Origin: Hyphomicrobiales bacterium | GTDB taxonomy: Bacteria > Pseudomonadota > Alphaproteobacteria > Rhizobiales > Aestuariivirgaceae | Direction of reading: 5' to 3' | Length of the DNA: 15,015 bases | Assembly: GCA_027031305.1 (NCBI GenBank) | Contig: JALVRJ010000186.1 | Coordinates: 1-15,015 of the forward strand | Shown here: positions 1 to 6,346 of the stretch, piece by piece | Position numbering within the stretch: position 1 is the first letter of the stretch | Layout of the letters: each line of letters begins with the position of its first letter | Notes under the pieces: generated by a model | What the model was told of the DNA's origin: nothing | The model's database searches: none | Seen by the model: only the letters and a program-made list of their open reading frames with translations | Translations under genes and position numbers: made by a program

Positions 1-98
1 TGAATGTCAAGCATGATACCGCTTCGCGGCGGCCCGCAGGGCCGTGCTTGACATTCAATGAGTTGTGAAACAGCAAATACCTTATCTAGGACAGCCCC
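1..98 (+). repeat. Dispersed palindromic repeat, copy 1 (left arm cut by window edge)
   Basis: This matches positions 1999-2096 at a constant offset of 1998, with only about six differences in 98 bases. The right arm GCTTGACATTCAATGAGTTG (46-65) pairs with the left arm that enters from before the window; only its last 12 bases (1-12) are present here. Inside the arms are two adjacent small hairpins, CCGC-TTC-GCGG (19-29) and CGGCCC-GCA-GGGCCG (30-44). A non-palindromic tail (66-98) beginning GTGAAACAGCAAA is also shared. In the folded part, both differences from copy 2 fall in unpaired or loop positions (17 and 25). No transposase is encoded nearby. Confidence 0.85.
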
Positions 99-132
99 CA
101 TCCTATTTTCGACCCGATGCGCATCGAGGACC

Positions 133-315
133 TCAGGCCTCGTCGCATTCGCCCTTTTCCTCCAACGCCTTGCACTTGGGGCACAGGTCGCCGTAGTGCG
201 GCGAGAAATGGCGAATGGTGTAATTCGAGGTGGGGAAATCCTCGCAGTTACGGCACCAGTGCCAGAGCGTGTCGCCATAGGTGCGGCGATAGTTCCGTTT
301 CTTCACTTCCTCCAT
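133..315 (-). CDS. Small zinc-ribbon-like protein, function unknown (60 aa)
   Basis: A 60-residue protein starting MEEVKKRNYRRTYGDTLWHW. Two CxxC pairs, CRNC near residue 22 and CPKC near residue 48, are spaced like a zinc ribbon, and an aromatic WHWC lead-in precedes the first pair. It has no signal peptide or membrane segment, so it is probably cytosolic. The ATG at 315 is preceded by AGGGAG about seven bases upstream, which is better than any start further upstream in the frame. It is divergent from thiI with 163 bases between the two starts. Small proteins of this look occur as uncharacterised proteins in proteobacteria. Zinc binding is inferred from the Cys pairs only, and no specific function can be assigned. 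Confidence 0.7.
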   Translation of the reverse strand: MEEVKKRNYRRTYGDTLWHWCRNCEDFPTSNYTIRHFSPHYGDLCPKCKALEEKGECDEA

Positions 316-478
316 GACTCGTCTCCCTTGTCCCGTCACGGTCTCGTCATTGTCACGCCGGCCATTGCGGCGGCGCGCGGGCCTCTTTATGTAGGGCCCT
401 TCAGTCCCGATATAGGCAGCCTTCCCGGCTTGCGGGAGGGGCCCGGCATGGTAACCGTTCAGGAGGCAGCGAGCAGGC

Positions 479-1720
479 ATGAGCACGCCACTGGTCATCA
501 TCCATTATGATGAAATCGCCCTGAAGGGCGGCAAGCGCAGGGCCTTCGAGCAACAGCTGGTGAAGAACCTGAATGCCCTGCTGAAGGCGCGCGGCTGGCC
601 CTTGCGCGCGCGCAATGCCTGGGGGCGGATATTCATCGACCCTGCGGCGCCGAAGCAGGACGTGCCCTTGCCGGATGACTGGCGCGCGGACCTGCGCGCG
701 GCATTGTCGCTGTTTCCCGGGGTGGCCACCTTCGGCTTCGTCGAGGTGGCGGAAAAGAGCATGGAGGCGCTGGAGAGGCTGGCGCCCGCCTTCGCCGAGC
801 GCGTCATGGGCCATACCTTCCGCGTCAGCGCCCGGCGCACGGACAAGCGCTTCCCGTTGAAGTCCTTCGAGATCGAACGCGCCTTCGCCGCGGCCATGTT
901 CCGCGCCGCGCCCGATGGCGCCCTGCGCGCGAAGATGCGCGATTACGAGCGCGAGGTGCACATCGAGGTGTTGGATGCTGACATCGTGGTCTACCTGAAG
1001 GAACCGGGCATCGGCGGGCTGGCGGTGGGTTCGTCGGGCAACGCCGTCTCGCTGCTCTCCGCCGGGTTCGATTCGCCGGTGGCCTCCTTCATGCTGATGA
1101 AGCGCGGCGTGCGCATCCACCCCATCCATTTCCATTCCATGCCGCTGGTGTCCGACGAGGCGCTGGAGGCGGCGAAGGACCTGGCGCAACGGCTGTCGGC
1201 CTTCCAGGGAAGACTGAAACTGGCGCTGGTGCCGGTGTTGCCCATTCAGGAGCACATCCGCGAACACGCCCCGGCGCACTTGCGCATCGTGCTGTTGCGC
1301 CGCAGCTTCATGCGCCTGGCCTGCGCCTACGCGGCGGAAATCCGCGCCCTGGCGCTGGCCACGGGCGAAAGCGTCGGCCAGGTGGCCTCGCAGACGCTGG
1401 AGAACATGCGGGTGATCGACGACGCCGCCAATCTGCCGGTGCTGCGCCCCCTGTGCGGGTTGAACAAGCGCGAGATCATCGACATCGCGCGGCGCATCGG
1501 CACCGAAGCCACTTCCGCCCGGCCGTGCGACGATACCTGCTCGCTGTTCCTGCCCAAGGCGCCGGAAACGAAGGCGAAACTAGAGCCGGTGCTGGAGGCG
1601 GAGGCGCGCCTCGAGCTGGCGCCCCTGGAGGCGCGGGCGCTGGCCGAAAGGGAGCTCGCCTGGTTCGCATTCGGCCAGCCGCTGGAAGAACCGCCCGCCG
1701 CCCCACCCTCCAGATGGTGA
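479..1720 (+). CDS. thiI: tRNA 4-thiouridine synthetase / thiamine sulfurtransferase ThiI, short form without rhodanese domain
   Basis: ThiI adenylates U8 of tRNA and transfers sulfur to make s4U; in many bacteria it also feeds sulfur into the thiamine thiazole. The 413-residue protein has an N-terminal ferredoxin-like/THUMP region; RRTDKRFPLKSFEIER (about 119-134) is the typical THUMP signature. The PP-loop follows, SAGFDSP at 194-200, with TGESVGQVASQT at 295-306. A conserved cysteine pair C350/C354 sits in a CDDTCSLFLPK segment, where C354 matches the catalytic Cys of short ThiI proteins. The protein ends soon after this, so the C-terminal rhodanese domain of E. coli ThiI (482 aa) is absent. 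The PP-loop normally reads SGGxDSP, and here the first Gly is Ala. AGGAGG lies about 12 bases before the ATG. A separate sulfur donor would be expected. Confidence 0.93.
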   Translation: MSTPLVIIHYDEIALKGGKRRAFEQQLVKNLNALLKARGWPLRARNAWGRIFIDPAAPKQDVPLPDDWRADLRAALSLFPGVATFGFVEVAEKSMEALERLAPAFAERVMGHTFRVSARRTDKRFPLKSFEIERAFAAAMFRAAPDGALRAKMRDYEREVHIEVLDADIVVYLKEPGIGGLAVGSSGNAVSLLSAGFDSPVASFMLMKRGVRIHPIHFHSMPLVSDEALEAAKDLAQRLSAFQGRLKLALVPVLPIQEHIREHAPAHLRIVLLRRSFMRLACAYAAEIRALALATGESVGQVASQTLENMRVIDDAANLPVLRPLCGLNKREIIDIARRIGTEATSARPCDDTCSLFLPKAPETKAKLEPVLEAEARLELAPLEARALAERELAWFAFGQPLEEPPAAPPSRW

Positions 1721-1735
1721 AACCAGGGCTTGGGC

Positions 1736-1818
1736 GGGGCGCGGAATGGGGGAAGGTCTTCACGCATCCTGGCGTTATGCCAGAATACATAAAGAACCAC
1801 GCAGAAGCCCCGCGCCCC
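1736..1818. terminator. GC-rich long-range inverted repeat just after thiI
   Basis: GGGGCGCGG (1736-1744) and CCGCGCCCC (1810-1818) are a perfect 9-bp inverted repeat around a 65-base loop, starting 15 bases after the thiI stop. The right arm lies inside the dispersed repeat at 1777-1836. There is no T-run directly after it, so a rho-independent terminator function is uncertain. The position between convergent genes fits a 3'-end structure. Confidence 0.35.
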
Positions 1819-1836
1819 CACTTGGGCCCCCAAATT
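1777..1836 (+). repeat. Dispersed GC-rich 60-bp repeat, copy A
   Basis: This segment, from ATGCCAGAAT to CCCCCAAATT, matches the reverse complement of 7929-7987 with about eight substitutions (mostly transitions) and one single-base indel. It lies in the spacer after thiI. Its partner lies in the spacer after cutA in the opposite orientation relative to the window. Both copies are therefore in convergent intergenic space and both are part of GC-rich fold-back structures. No coding is evident. Confidence 0.75.
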
Positions 1837-1937
1837 ATGAAAGGGGCTGGCCCAGATAAATCACTCAATGTCGCTCCATTCCATTGAAATAATTACAATT
1901 TTCCTAAATCTCGATAGCATGATTTTTGAGGGTTGAG

Positions 1938-1975
1938 AGAAGCGCCAATGGCGATTTTTCGCCATTGGCGCTTCT
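1938..1975. terminator. Perfect 17-bp hairpin, likely bidirectional terminator (or small-RNA end)
   Basis: Arms 1938-1954 and 1959-1975 are perfectly complementary (core GAAGCGCCAATGGCGA) with a four-T loop, and the right arm is followed by a short T-rich stretch. It lies between the convergent genes thiI and ftsB, where a bidirectional terminator is expected. It is preceded by an unusually AT-rich stretch (about 1881-1930) in an otherwise GC-rich region. Confidence 0.6.
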
Positions 1976-1990
1976 TTGCCATTCTTTTCG

Positions 1991-2096
1991 CAACTCATTG
2001 AATGTCAAGCATGAAACCGCTTAGCGGCGGCCCGCAGGGCCGTGCTTGACATTCAATGAGTTGTGAAACAGCAAACACTTTATCTGGGACAGTCCC
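1991..2096 (+). repeat. Dispersed palindromic repeat, copy 2 (complete)
   Basis: A perfect 20-bp inverted repeat: CAACTCATTGAATGTCAAGC (1991-2010) and its exact reverse complement (2044-2063). The interior carries two adjacent hairpins, CCGC-TTA-GCGG and CGGCCC-GCA-GGGCCG, so a strand can fold into a three-way junction. The tail 2064-2096, shared with copy 1, ends in the small palindrome GGGACAGTCCC followed by T's. Both copies have the same orientation and flank the zinc-ribbon gene and thiI. Confidence 0.88.
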
Positions 2097-2176
2097 TTTT
2101 TTGCACTGCCCCGGCGCATGTGGTGGCCGTCGGCGAGACGCTCCACCGGGAAGTATATGGGAGGTGGCGGAATGGT

Positions 2177-2479
2177 TCAGCGATCGGGGGAGGGCAGGGC
2201 CAGCACCTCGCCGGGCGCTATGAAGCCCAGTTGTCTGCGCGCTTCCTCGTCCAGCATGTCCAGGTCCAGCGTTTCCTCGCGCAGGCGCGCCACCTTGGCT
2301 TCCAGCTCCGCGCGGCGCAAGCGGGCATCGGTATAGTCCTCCCGCGCCTGTGTCAGCCGCACGCGCACCTGTGCCTGGTAGTCCAGCGAGCGCTTGCCAT
2401 GGAGCGTGTGCCAGCCCAACAGGCCATAGCCTGACAGCAACAGGACAAAAACGACCGGTTTCAACGGCGGAAGACGCAT
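2177..2479 (-). CDS. ftsB: Septum formation initiator FtsB/DivIC family protein
   Basis: A 100-residue bitopic membrane protein of the FtsB/DivIC family, a divisome scaffold that pairs with FtsL and FtsQ. It has a short basic N-terminus (MRLPPLKP) and one membrane segment at about residues 9-24 (VVFVLLLSGYGLLGW). A heptad-like coiled coil covers about residues 35-75 (QARVRLTQAREDYTDARLRRAELEAKVARL in outline). The C-terminal LDLDMLDEEARRQLGF motif is typical of the family in alphaproteobacteria. The ATG at 2479 was chosen because the family starts directly before the membrane helix. Upstream extension to a TTG at 2560 adds non-family sequence. The ribosome site is weak (GAAGAG about 10 bases upstream). 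It follows moeA by 96 bases. Usual neighbours such as eno or pdhA are absent. Confidence 0.82.
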   Translation of the reverse strand: MRLPPLKPVVFVLLLSGYGLLGWHTLHGKRSLDYQAQVRVRLTQAREDYTDARLRRAELEAKVARLREETLDLDMLDEEARRQLGFIAPGEVLALPSPDR

Positions 2480-2575
2480 CGGCGCACACTCTTCGGCGTG
2501 TGGAAGAAAAAATACCACGCCAAGTAAAGGCCCAACAGGGTTAAGGCGGCGTAAAACCAAGCCGCGCGCCAGCGC

Positions 2576-3781
2576 TCAGAAATCGATCAACAGCACGTCC
2601 ACCGTCGCGCCCGCTGGCAGGGAGGGCGCGTGGGGCGGGCGCACCAGCAGGCCGTCGGCCTCCGCCAGGGCGCGCAACATGGCGCTGTCCTGACGGGAAT
2701 GGGGCAGGGCGAGTGTCTCGCCCGTTTTCTCGTCGCGTTGCAGGCGCACGCGCAGGTAGTCCTGGCGTTCGTCGTTTTGCGGCAGATCCGTGGCCAGTTT
2801 CGCGCCGATGGCGCGCGGCGCCATGTCGGTGCCCAGCAGCTTCGCCATCAGCGGCCGCAGGTAGATGAAGGCACACACCAGCGCCGAAACGGGATTGCCG
2901 GGCAGCCCCAGGATGCGCTGTTTTCCACGCTGGGCGAACATGAGCGGCTTGCCCGGGCGCTGCGCCACCTTCCAGAAGTCGCGCCCGATGCCCAGCAGCT
3001 CGAAGGCATCGCCGATGAAGTCGTAATCACCGACGGAAGCCCCACCGATGGTGACCAGCACGTCGGCCTCGCGCCCACGCTCGATGGCCGCCGCGATGGC
3101 CTCCACGTCATCGGGTTGCAGGCCCAGGTCCATCACCTCGCCGCCATGCTGTTCCACGAAGGCGGCCAGCCCGAAGTTGTTCGAGGCGATGATCTGGTCC
3201 GCGCGCGGCTCCTCGCCGGGCAGCACCAGCTCGTCGCCACAGGCCAGGATGGCCACCCTCGGCTTGCGCCGCACCATCAGGGTGGGGCGGTTCAGCGAGG
3301 CCGCCAGGTTGATCTGACGCGCCCCCAGCCGTTGCCCCGCCCGCAACAGGGTTTCCCCCGCCTTGTAGTCCATGCCACGGCGGCGGATGAAGCGTCCTGG
3401 CGTGGCGGGGGCAAGCACCCGCACCACCTCGCCCTCGCGCTCGGCATCTTCCTGGATGACGATGGCGTCCGCCCCGGCCGGCACCGGGGAGCCGGTGTAG
3501 ATGCGCACGGCCTCGCCGGGGCCGATGGTGACGTTCGCCGCGTGGCCCGCCGGGGCCTCGGCGATGACGCGCAGCTCCACCGGCACGTCTTGCACATCCT
3601 CCGCCCGCACCGCGTAGCCGTCCATGGACGAGGCGTCGAAGGGCGGCATGTCGCGCATGGCCTTCACGTCCTCGGCCAGCACGCGCCCCGTGGCGCCGCG
3701 CAACGGCACCTCTTCCGCAGACAGGGGGGCAACGTCTTTTAGCACGCGGTGCAGGGCTTCCTCGACGGGCATCAGGGGCAT
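2576..3781 (-). CDS. moeA: Molybdopterin molybdotransferase MoeA
   Basis: MoeA inserts molybdate into adenylylated molybdopterin in the last step of molybdenum cofactor synthesis, in the cytoplasm. The 401-residue length is normal for the family. Visible motifs are PPFDASSMDGYAV (about 47-58), LACGDELVLPGE (about 179-190), TIGGASVGDYDF (about 244-255), where most relatives have GGVSVG, and LGLPGNPVSA (about 291-300). Of the clustered starts GTG 3787, ATG 3781 and ATG 3772, I chose ATG 3781 because GAGG ends five bases before it. It lies 130 bases downstream of moaC on the same strand, separated by a REP-like palindrome. moaC-moeA is a common cofactor gene pair. Confidence 0.95.
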   Translation of the reverse strand: MPLMPVEEALHRVLKDVAPLSAEEVPLRGATGRVLAEDVKAMRDMPPFDASSMDGYAVRAEDVQDVPVELRVIAEAPAGHAANVTIGPGEAVRIYTGSPVPAGADAIVIQEDAEREGEVVRVLAPATPGRFIRRRGMDYKAGETLLRAGQRLGARQINLAASLNRPTLMVRRKPRVAILACGDELVLPGEEPRADQIIASNNFGLAAFVEQHGGEVMDLGLQPDDVEAIAAAIERGREADVLVTIGGASVGDYDFIGDAFELLGIGRDFWKVAQRPGKPLMFAQRGKQRILGLPGNPVSALVCAFIYLRPLMAKLLGTDMAPRAIGAKLATDLPQNDERQDYLRVRLQRDEKTGETLALPHSRQDSAMLRALAEADGLLVRPPHAPSLPAGATVDVLLIDF

Positions 3782-3811
3782 GGGCACCTCGCTTGCAATC
3801 GTTGATCTTCC

Positions 3812-3896
3812 CCGTCACCCAGGCGAAAGCCGGAGACTCGCGCAACGGGCTCGTGTGGTAGTGAACCGGGCCCCGGCTTTCGCCAGGGATGACGAG
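3812..3896. repeat. REP-like palindrome (GGCGAAAGCCGG type) between moaC and moeA
   Basis: Imperfect inverted repeat: the left arm 3813-3840 carries CAGGCGAAAGCCGGAGACTCG and the right arm 3864-3895 carries CCCCGGCTTTCGCCAGGGATGACG. It is the same family as the element at 9042-9125. In reading frames this widespread proteobacterial repeat yields VTPAQAGV / IPAFAGMT-like peptides, which explains some spurious frames here. It fills nearly all of the moaC-moeA spacer. Confidence 0.8.
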
Positions 3897-3911
3897 AAGG
3901 TGTCGTTTTCC

Positions 3912-4394
3912 TCATTCTTGCGCGATGAAATGGCCGGACTTGCCGCCCGCCTTCTCCAGCAGGCGCACGTCGGTGATGCGCACGTCGCGCTGCATGGCCT
4001 TCACCATGTCGTAGATGGTCAGGCAGGCGACGGAAACGGCGGTCAGCGCCTCCATCTCCACCCCCGTCTTGCCGTCGCACTGCACCGTGGCCCGCACGTG
4101 AATGACGCAAACCGCCTCGTCCACCTCGAAGTCCACCGCCACCTTGGTGATCATCAGCGGGTGGCACAACGGAATCAGCTCGGAAGTCTTTTTCGCCGCC
4201 ATGATGCCGGCGATCCGCGCGGTGGCCAGCACGTCGCCCTTCTTCACCGTGTTGTCCAGCACCGCGCGCAGCGTCTCGGCGTTCAACCGCACCACGCCGC
4301 CGGCGCGCGCCACGCGCCGCGTGACGGCCTTCTCCGACACGTCCACCATGCGCGCCGCGCCGGTTTCGTCGATGTGGGTGAGTTTGCTCGTCAT
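3912..4394 (-). CDS. moaC: Cyclic pyranopterin monophosphate synthase MoaC
   Basis: MoaC converts the MoaA product (3',8-cyclo-7,8-dihydro-GTP) to cyclic pyranopterin monophosphate, the first committed intermediate of molybdenum cofactor. The 160-residue length is exactly typical. Visible signatures are [20 protein letters not shown] (about 49-68, with Lys51 at the position of the catalytic Lys), ELIPLCHPL (about 72-80), [22 protein letters not shown] (about 109-130, with the active-site Asp of YDM) and GKSGHF (about 151-156). I chose the ATG at 4394, which gives the standard [20 protein letters not shown]-terminus. A longer frame to 4433 adds a non-family leader. The ribosome site is only a G-rich stretch. 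Confidence 0.95.
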   Translation of the reverse strand: MTSKLTHIDETGAARMVDVSEKAVTRRVARAGGVVRLNAETLRAVLDNTVKKGDVLATARIAGIMAAKKTSELIPLCHPLMITKVAVDFEVDEAVCVIHVRATVQCDGKTGVEMEALTAVSVACLTIYDMVKAMQRDVRITDVRLLEKAGGKSGHFIAQE

Positions 4395-4478
4395 CCCGCC
4401 GCCCCGATGTGCCCATTGTCGGTTTCCCCGCATAGTGCGGGCGGGCGCGGCAAAGTCAAGCCGGGGCTCACTCGGGGC

Positions 4479-5327
4479 TCACTCGTCGATGCTTCGCACC
4501 CGCTGGCGCTGGGTGCCCAGCCCCGTGGCGGCAAGTTCCATCACGTCGCCGTCGCGCAGGAAGCGAGGCGGCTTCATGCCGCCGCCGACACCGGCGGGAG
4601 TGCCGGTGGTGATGATGTCGCCGGGCAGAAGCGTCATGAAGTGCGAAATGTGGGCGATGAGTTCGGCCACCGTGTAGAACATGTCCTTCGTGTTGCCGTT
4701 CTGGCGCACCTCGCCGTTCACCTTCAGCACCAGGTCGATGGCGTGCGGATCGGGAATCTCGTCGCGGGTGGCCAGCCACGGACCAATGGGCCCGAAGGTG
4801 TCGAACGACTTGCCTTTCGTCCACTGTCCGCCATGCTCCAGTTGCCAGCCGCGCTCGGAAACGTCGTTCACCAACAGGTAGCCGGCCACGTGTTCCAGCG
4901 CCTCGGCCTCCGGCACCCGGCGCGTCACGCGGCCGATGACCACGCCCAGCTCGATCTCGTGGTCGGCGCGGGTGGCATCCGCCGGCAGCAGCACGTCGTC
5001 GTTCGGCCCGCAGATGCAGCTGGTCTGCTTGCTGAAGATGATCGGGTGCGCCGGCCTCTCAAGCCCCAGCTCGCTGGCGTGATCGACATAGTTCAACCCG
5101 ACTCCGATGAACTTGCTCGGGCGGCTTACCGGCGGGCCGATGCGCGGGCTGCCCTCCACCGGCGGCAGGTCGATCATGTTCAGCCCGGCGATGGTCTCCA
5201 GGCAACCGGCGGCCAGCGTTTCGGGGGTGATGTCGGGCACCACGTGGGAAATGTCGTAAAGCTTGCCGGCGGCGTCCATGATTGCGGGACGCTCCTCGCC
5301 GGCGGGGCCGATGCGCAGGATTTTCAT
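4479..5327 (-). CDS. Fumarylacetoacetate hydrolase (FAH) family protein
   Basis: A 282-residue member of the FAH superfamily, metal-dependent hydrolases, lyases and decarboxylases acting on beta-diketo or 2-oxo acids. It has the domain's KFIGVGLNYVDHASE motif (72-86). The acidic metal ligands are ADHEIELGVVIG (E124, E126) and VNDVSERGWQ (D155). The closing ITTGTPAGVGGG loop (239-250) and the GDVMEL segment near the end are also present. The FSKQTSCICGPNDDVLLP segment and overall length resemble the subgroup annotated as 2,4-diketo-3-deoxy-L-fuconate hydrolase or 5-oxopent-3-ene-1,2,5-tricarboxylate-type enzymes. The exact substrate cannot be read from the sequence, and no fucose or aromatic catabolism genes are adjacent. 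Start ATG 5327 matches the usual MKILRIGPAG N-terminus. It interrupts the common trpC-moaC neighbourhood. Confidence 0.88.
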   Translation of the reverse strand: MKILRIGPAGEERPAIMDAAGKLYDISHVVPDITPETLAAGCLETIAGLNMIDLPPVEGSPRIGPPVSRPSKFIGVGLNYVDHASELGLERPAHPIIFSKQTSCICGPNDDVLLPADATRADHEIELGVVIGRVTRRVPEAEALEHVAGYLLVNDVSERGWQLEHGGQWTKGKSFDTFGPIGPWLATRDEIPDPHAIDLVLKVNGEVRQNGNTKDMFYTVAELIAHISHFMTLLPGDIITTGTPAGVGGGMKPPRFLRDGDVMELAATGLGTQRQRVRSIDE

Positions 5328-5455
5328 GGCGGTGATTCCGTTGTGAATCAGGAAGGGGGGACTGCAACGATACCGTCTTGCCGGATGAGAGAAGGCCATG
5401 CCCGGCCGGGCCGGCGACTATGCATATGAAGCCGGGACGAGGGGAATTGCAAGAG

Positions 5456-5477
5456 AAAAAATGCCGTCCTGGACAGC
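5456..5477 (-). terminator. Rho-independent terminator downstream of trpC
   Basis: On the minus strand, seven bases after the trpC stop codon, GCTGT-CCAGG-ACGGC forms a five-pair stem (one G-U) with a five-base loop. It is followed by A and then six T's. The stem is short but the T-run is clear. If active, it would end the trpC transcript and separate the FAH gene from trpC. Confidence 0.5.
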
Positions 5478-5484
5478 CAGTTTC

Positions 5485-6279
5485 TCATCCGGCCAACAGG
5501 ACGCGGGTGGCCTTCGCGACATCCGCCTGGCGCATGAGGGATTCGCCGACGAGAAAAGCCTTCGCCCCCGCCCTTTCACGCAGGAGGCGAATGTCGCCGG
5601 CCGTGAATATGCCGCTTTCCGCCACCAGCAGGCGGTCTTCCGGCACCAGCCTGGAGAGCTGAATCGTTGTCTCAAGAGACACTTTGAAGGTCTTGAGATT
5701 GCGATTGTTCACGCCCATGAGCGGGGTCTTGAGCTTGAGCGCGCGCTCCATTTCCGCCGCGTCGTGGCTTTCCACCAGCACGCTCATGCCCAGTTCCATG
5801 GCGGCGGCCTCCAGCTCCGCGGCCAACACGTCGTCGATCATCGCCATGATCAGCAATATGGCGTCCGCGCCATGCGCGCGCGCCTCGTGAATCTGCCACA
5901 CGTCCAGCATGAAGTCCTTGCGCAGCACGGGCAGGGCGCAGGCCTGCCGGGCGGCGGCCATGTAATCCAGCGCGCCCTGGAAATACGGTTCGTCTGTGAG
6001 CACGGAAAGACACGTCGCGCCGCCTTCCTCGTAGGCGCGGGCCAGCGCCGGGGGGTCGAAATCGGCCCGTATCAGGCCCTTCGACGGAGAGGCCTTCTTG
6101 ATCTCGGCGATCAGTGCCGGGCGCCCCGCTCGCGCCGTGCGGGCCAGCGCTTCGGCAAATCCGCGCGGCGGCGCCTGGGCGGCGATCATCTCCTCGAAGT
6201 CACCGATTGTGCGCCGCTTCTTGCCCTCTGCCACCTCTTCGCGCTTGGTTTCGGCGATTTTTTGCAGGATGTCGGCCAT
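5485..6279 (-). CDS. trpC: Indole-3-glycerol phosphate synthase TrpC
   Basis: This enzyme closes the ring of CdRP to indole-3-glycerol phosphate in tryptophan biosynthesis, in the cytoplasm. The 264-residue protein is a monofunctional TIM barrel, normal in length and without a fused TrpF domain. Catalytic signatures are [12 protein letters not shown] (57-68), [10 protein letters not shown] (117-126, with the catalytic Lys121), LVESHD (168-173), [10 protein letters not shown] (189-198) and VAESGI (219-224), ending with the phosphate-binding LVGESLM. I chose ATG 6279, with GGTGG about nine bases upstream; a TTG 15 bases upstream is less likely. trpC next to moaC-moeA is a known alphaproteobacterial order, though here an FAH gene intervenes and trpD is not upstream. 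Confidence 0.95.
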   Translation of the reverse strand: MADILQKIAETKREEVAEGKKRRTIGDFEEMIAAQAPPRGFAEALARTARAGRPALIAEIKKASPSKGLIRADFDPPALARAYEEGGATCLSVLTDEPYFQGALDYMAAARQACALPVLRKDFMLDVWQIHEARAHGADAILLIMAMIDDVLAAELEAAAMELGMSVLVESHDAAEMERALKLKTPLMGVNNRNLKTFKVSLETTIQLSRLVPEDRLLVAESGIFTAGDIRLLRERAGAKAFLVGESLMRQADVAKATRVLLAG

Positions 6280-6346
6280 GGGGATGCCCACCAAGTGAAT
6301 TGCGTGTGCTTGCCCGCATGTCTTTGCCAGCCCGGCCCGCTCCGGG

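Noticed and set aside
2630-3742. 370-codon plus-strand open frame inside moeA
   Set aside because: Antisense shadow of moeA with His/Gln/Arg-rich low-information sequence and no ribosome site.
3624-5429. 601-codon plus-strand open frame opposite moeA, moaC and the FAH gene
   Set aside because: It runs antisense across three well-identified genes and through a REP-like palindrome, is rich in His/Arg/Gln/Ala as shadows of GC-rich genes are, and has no family features.
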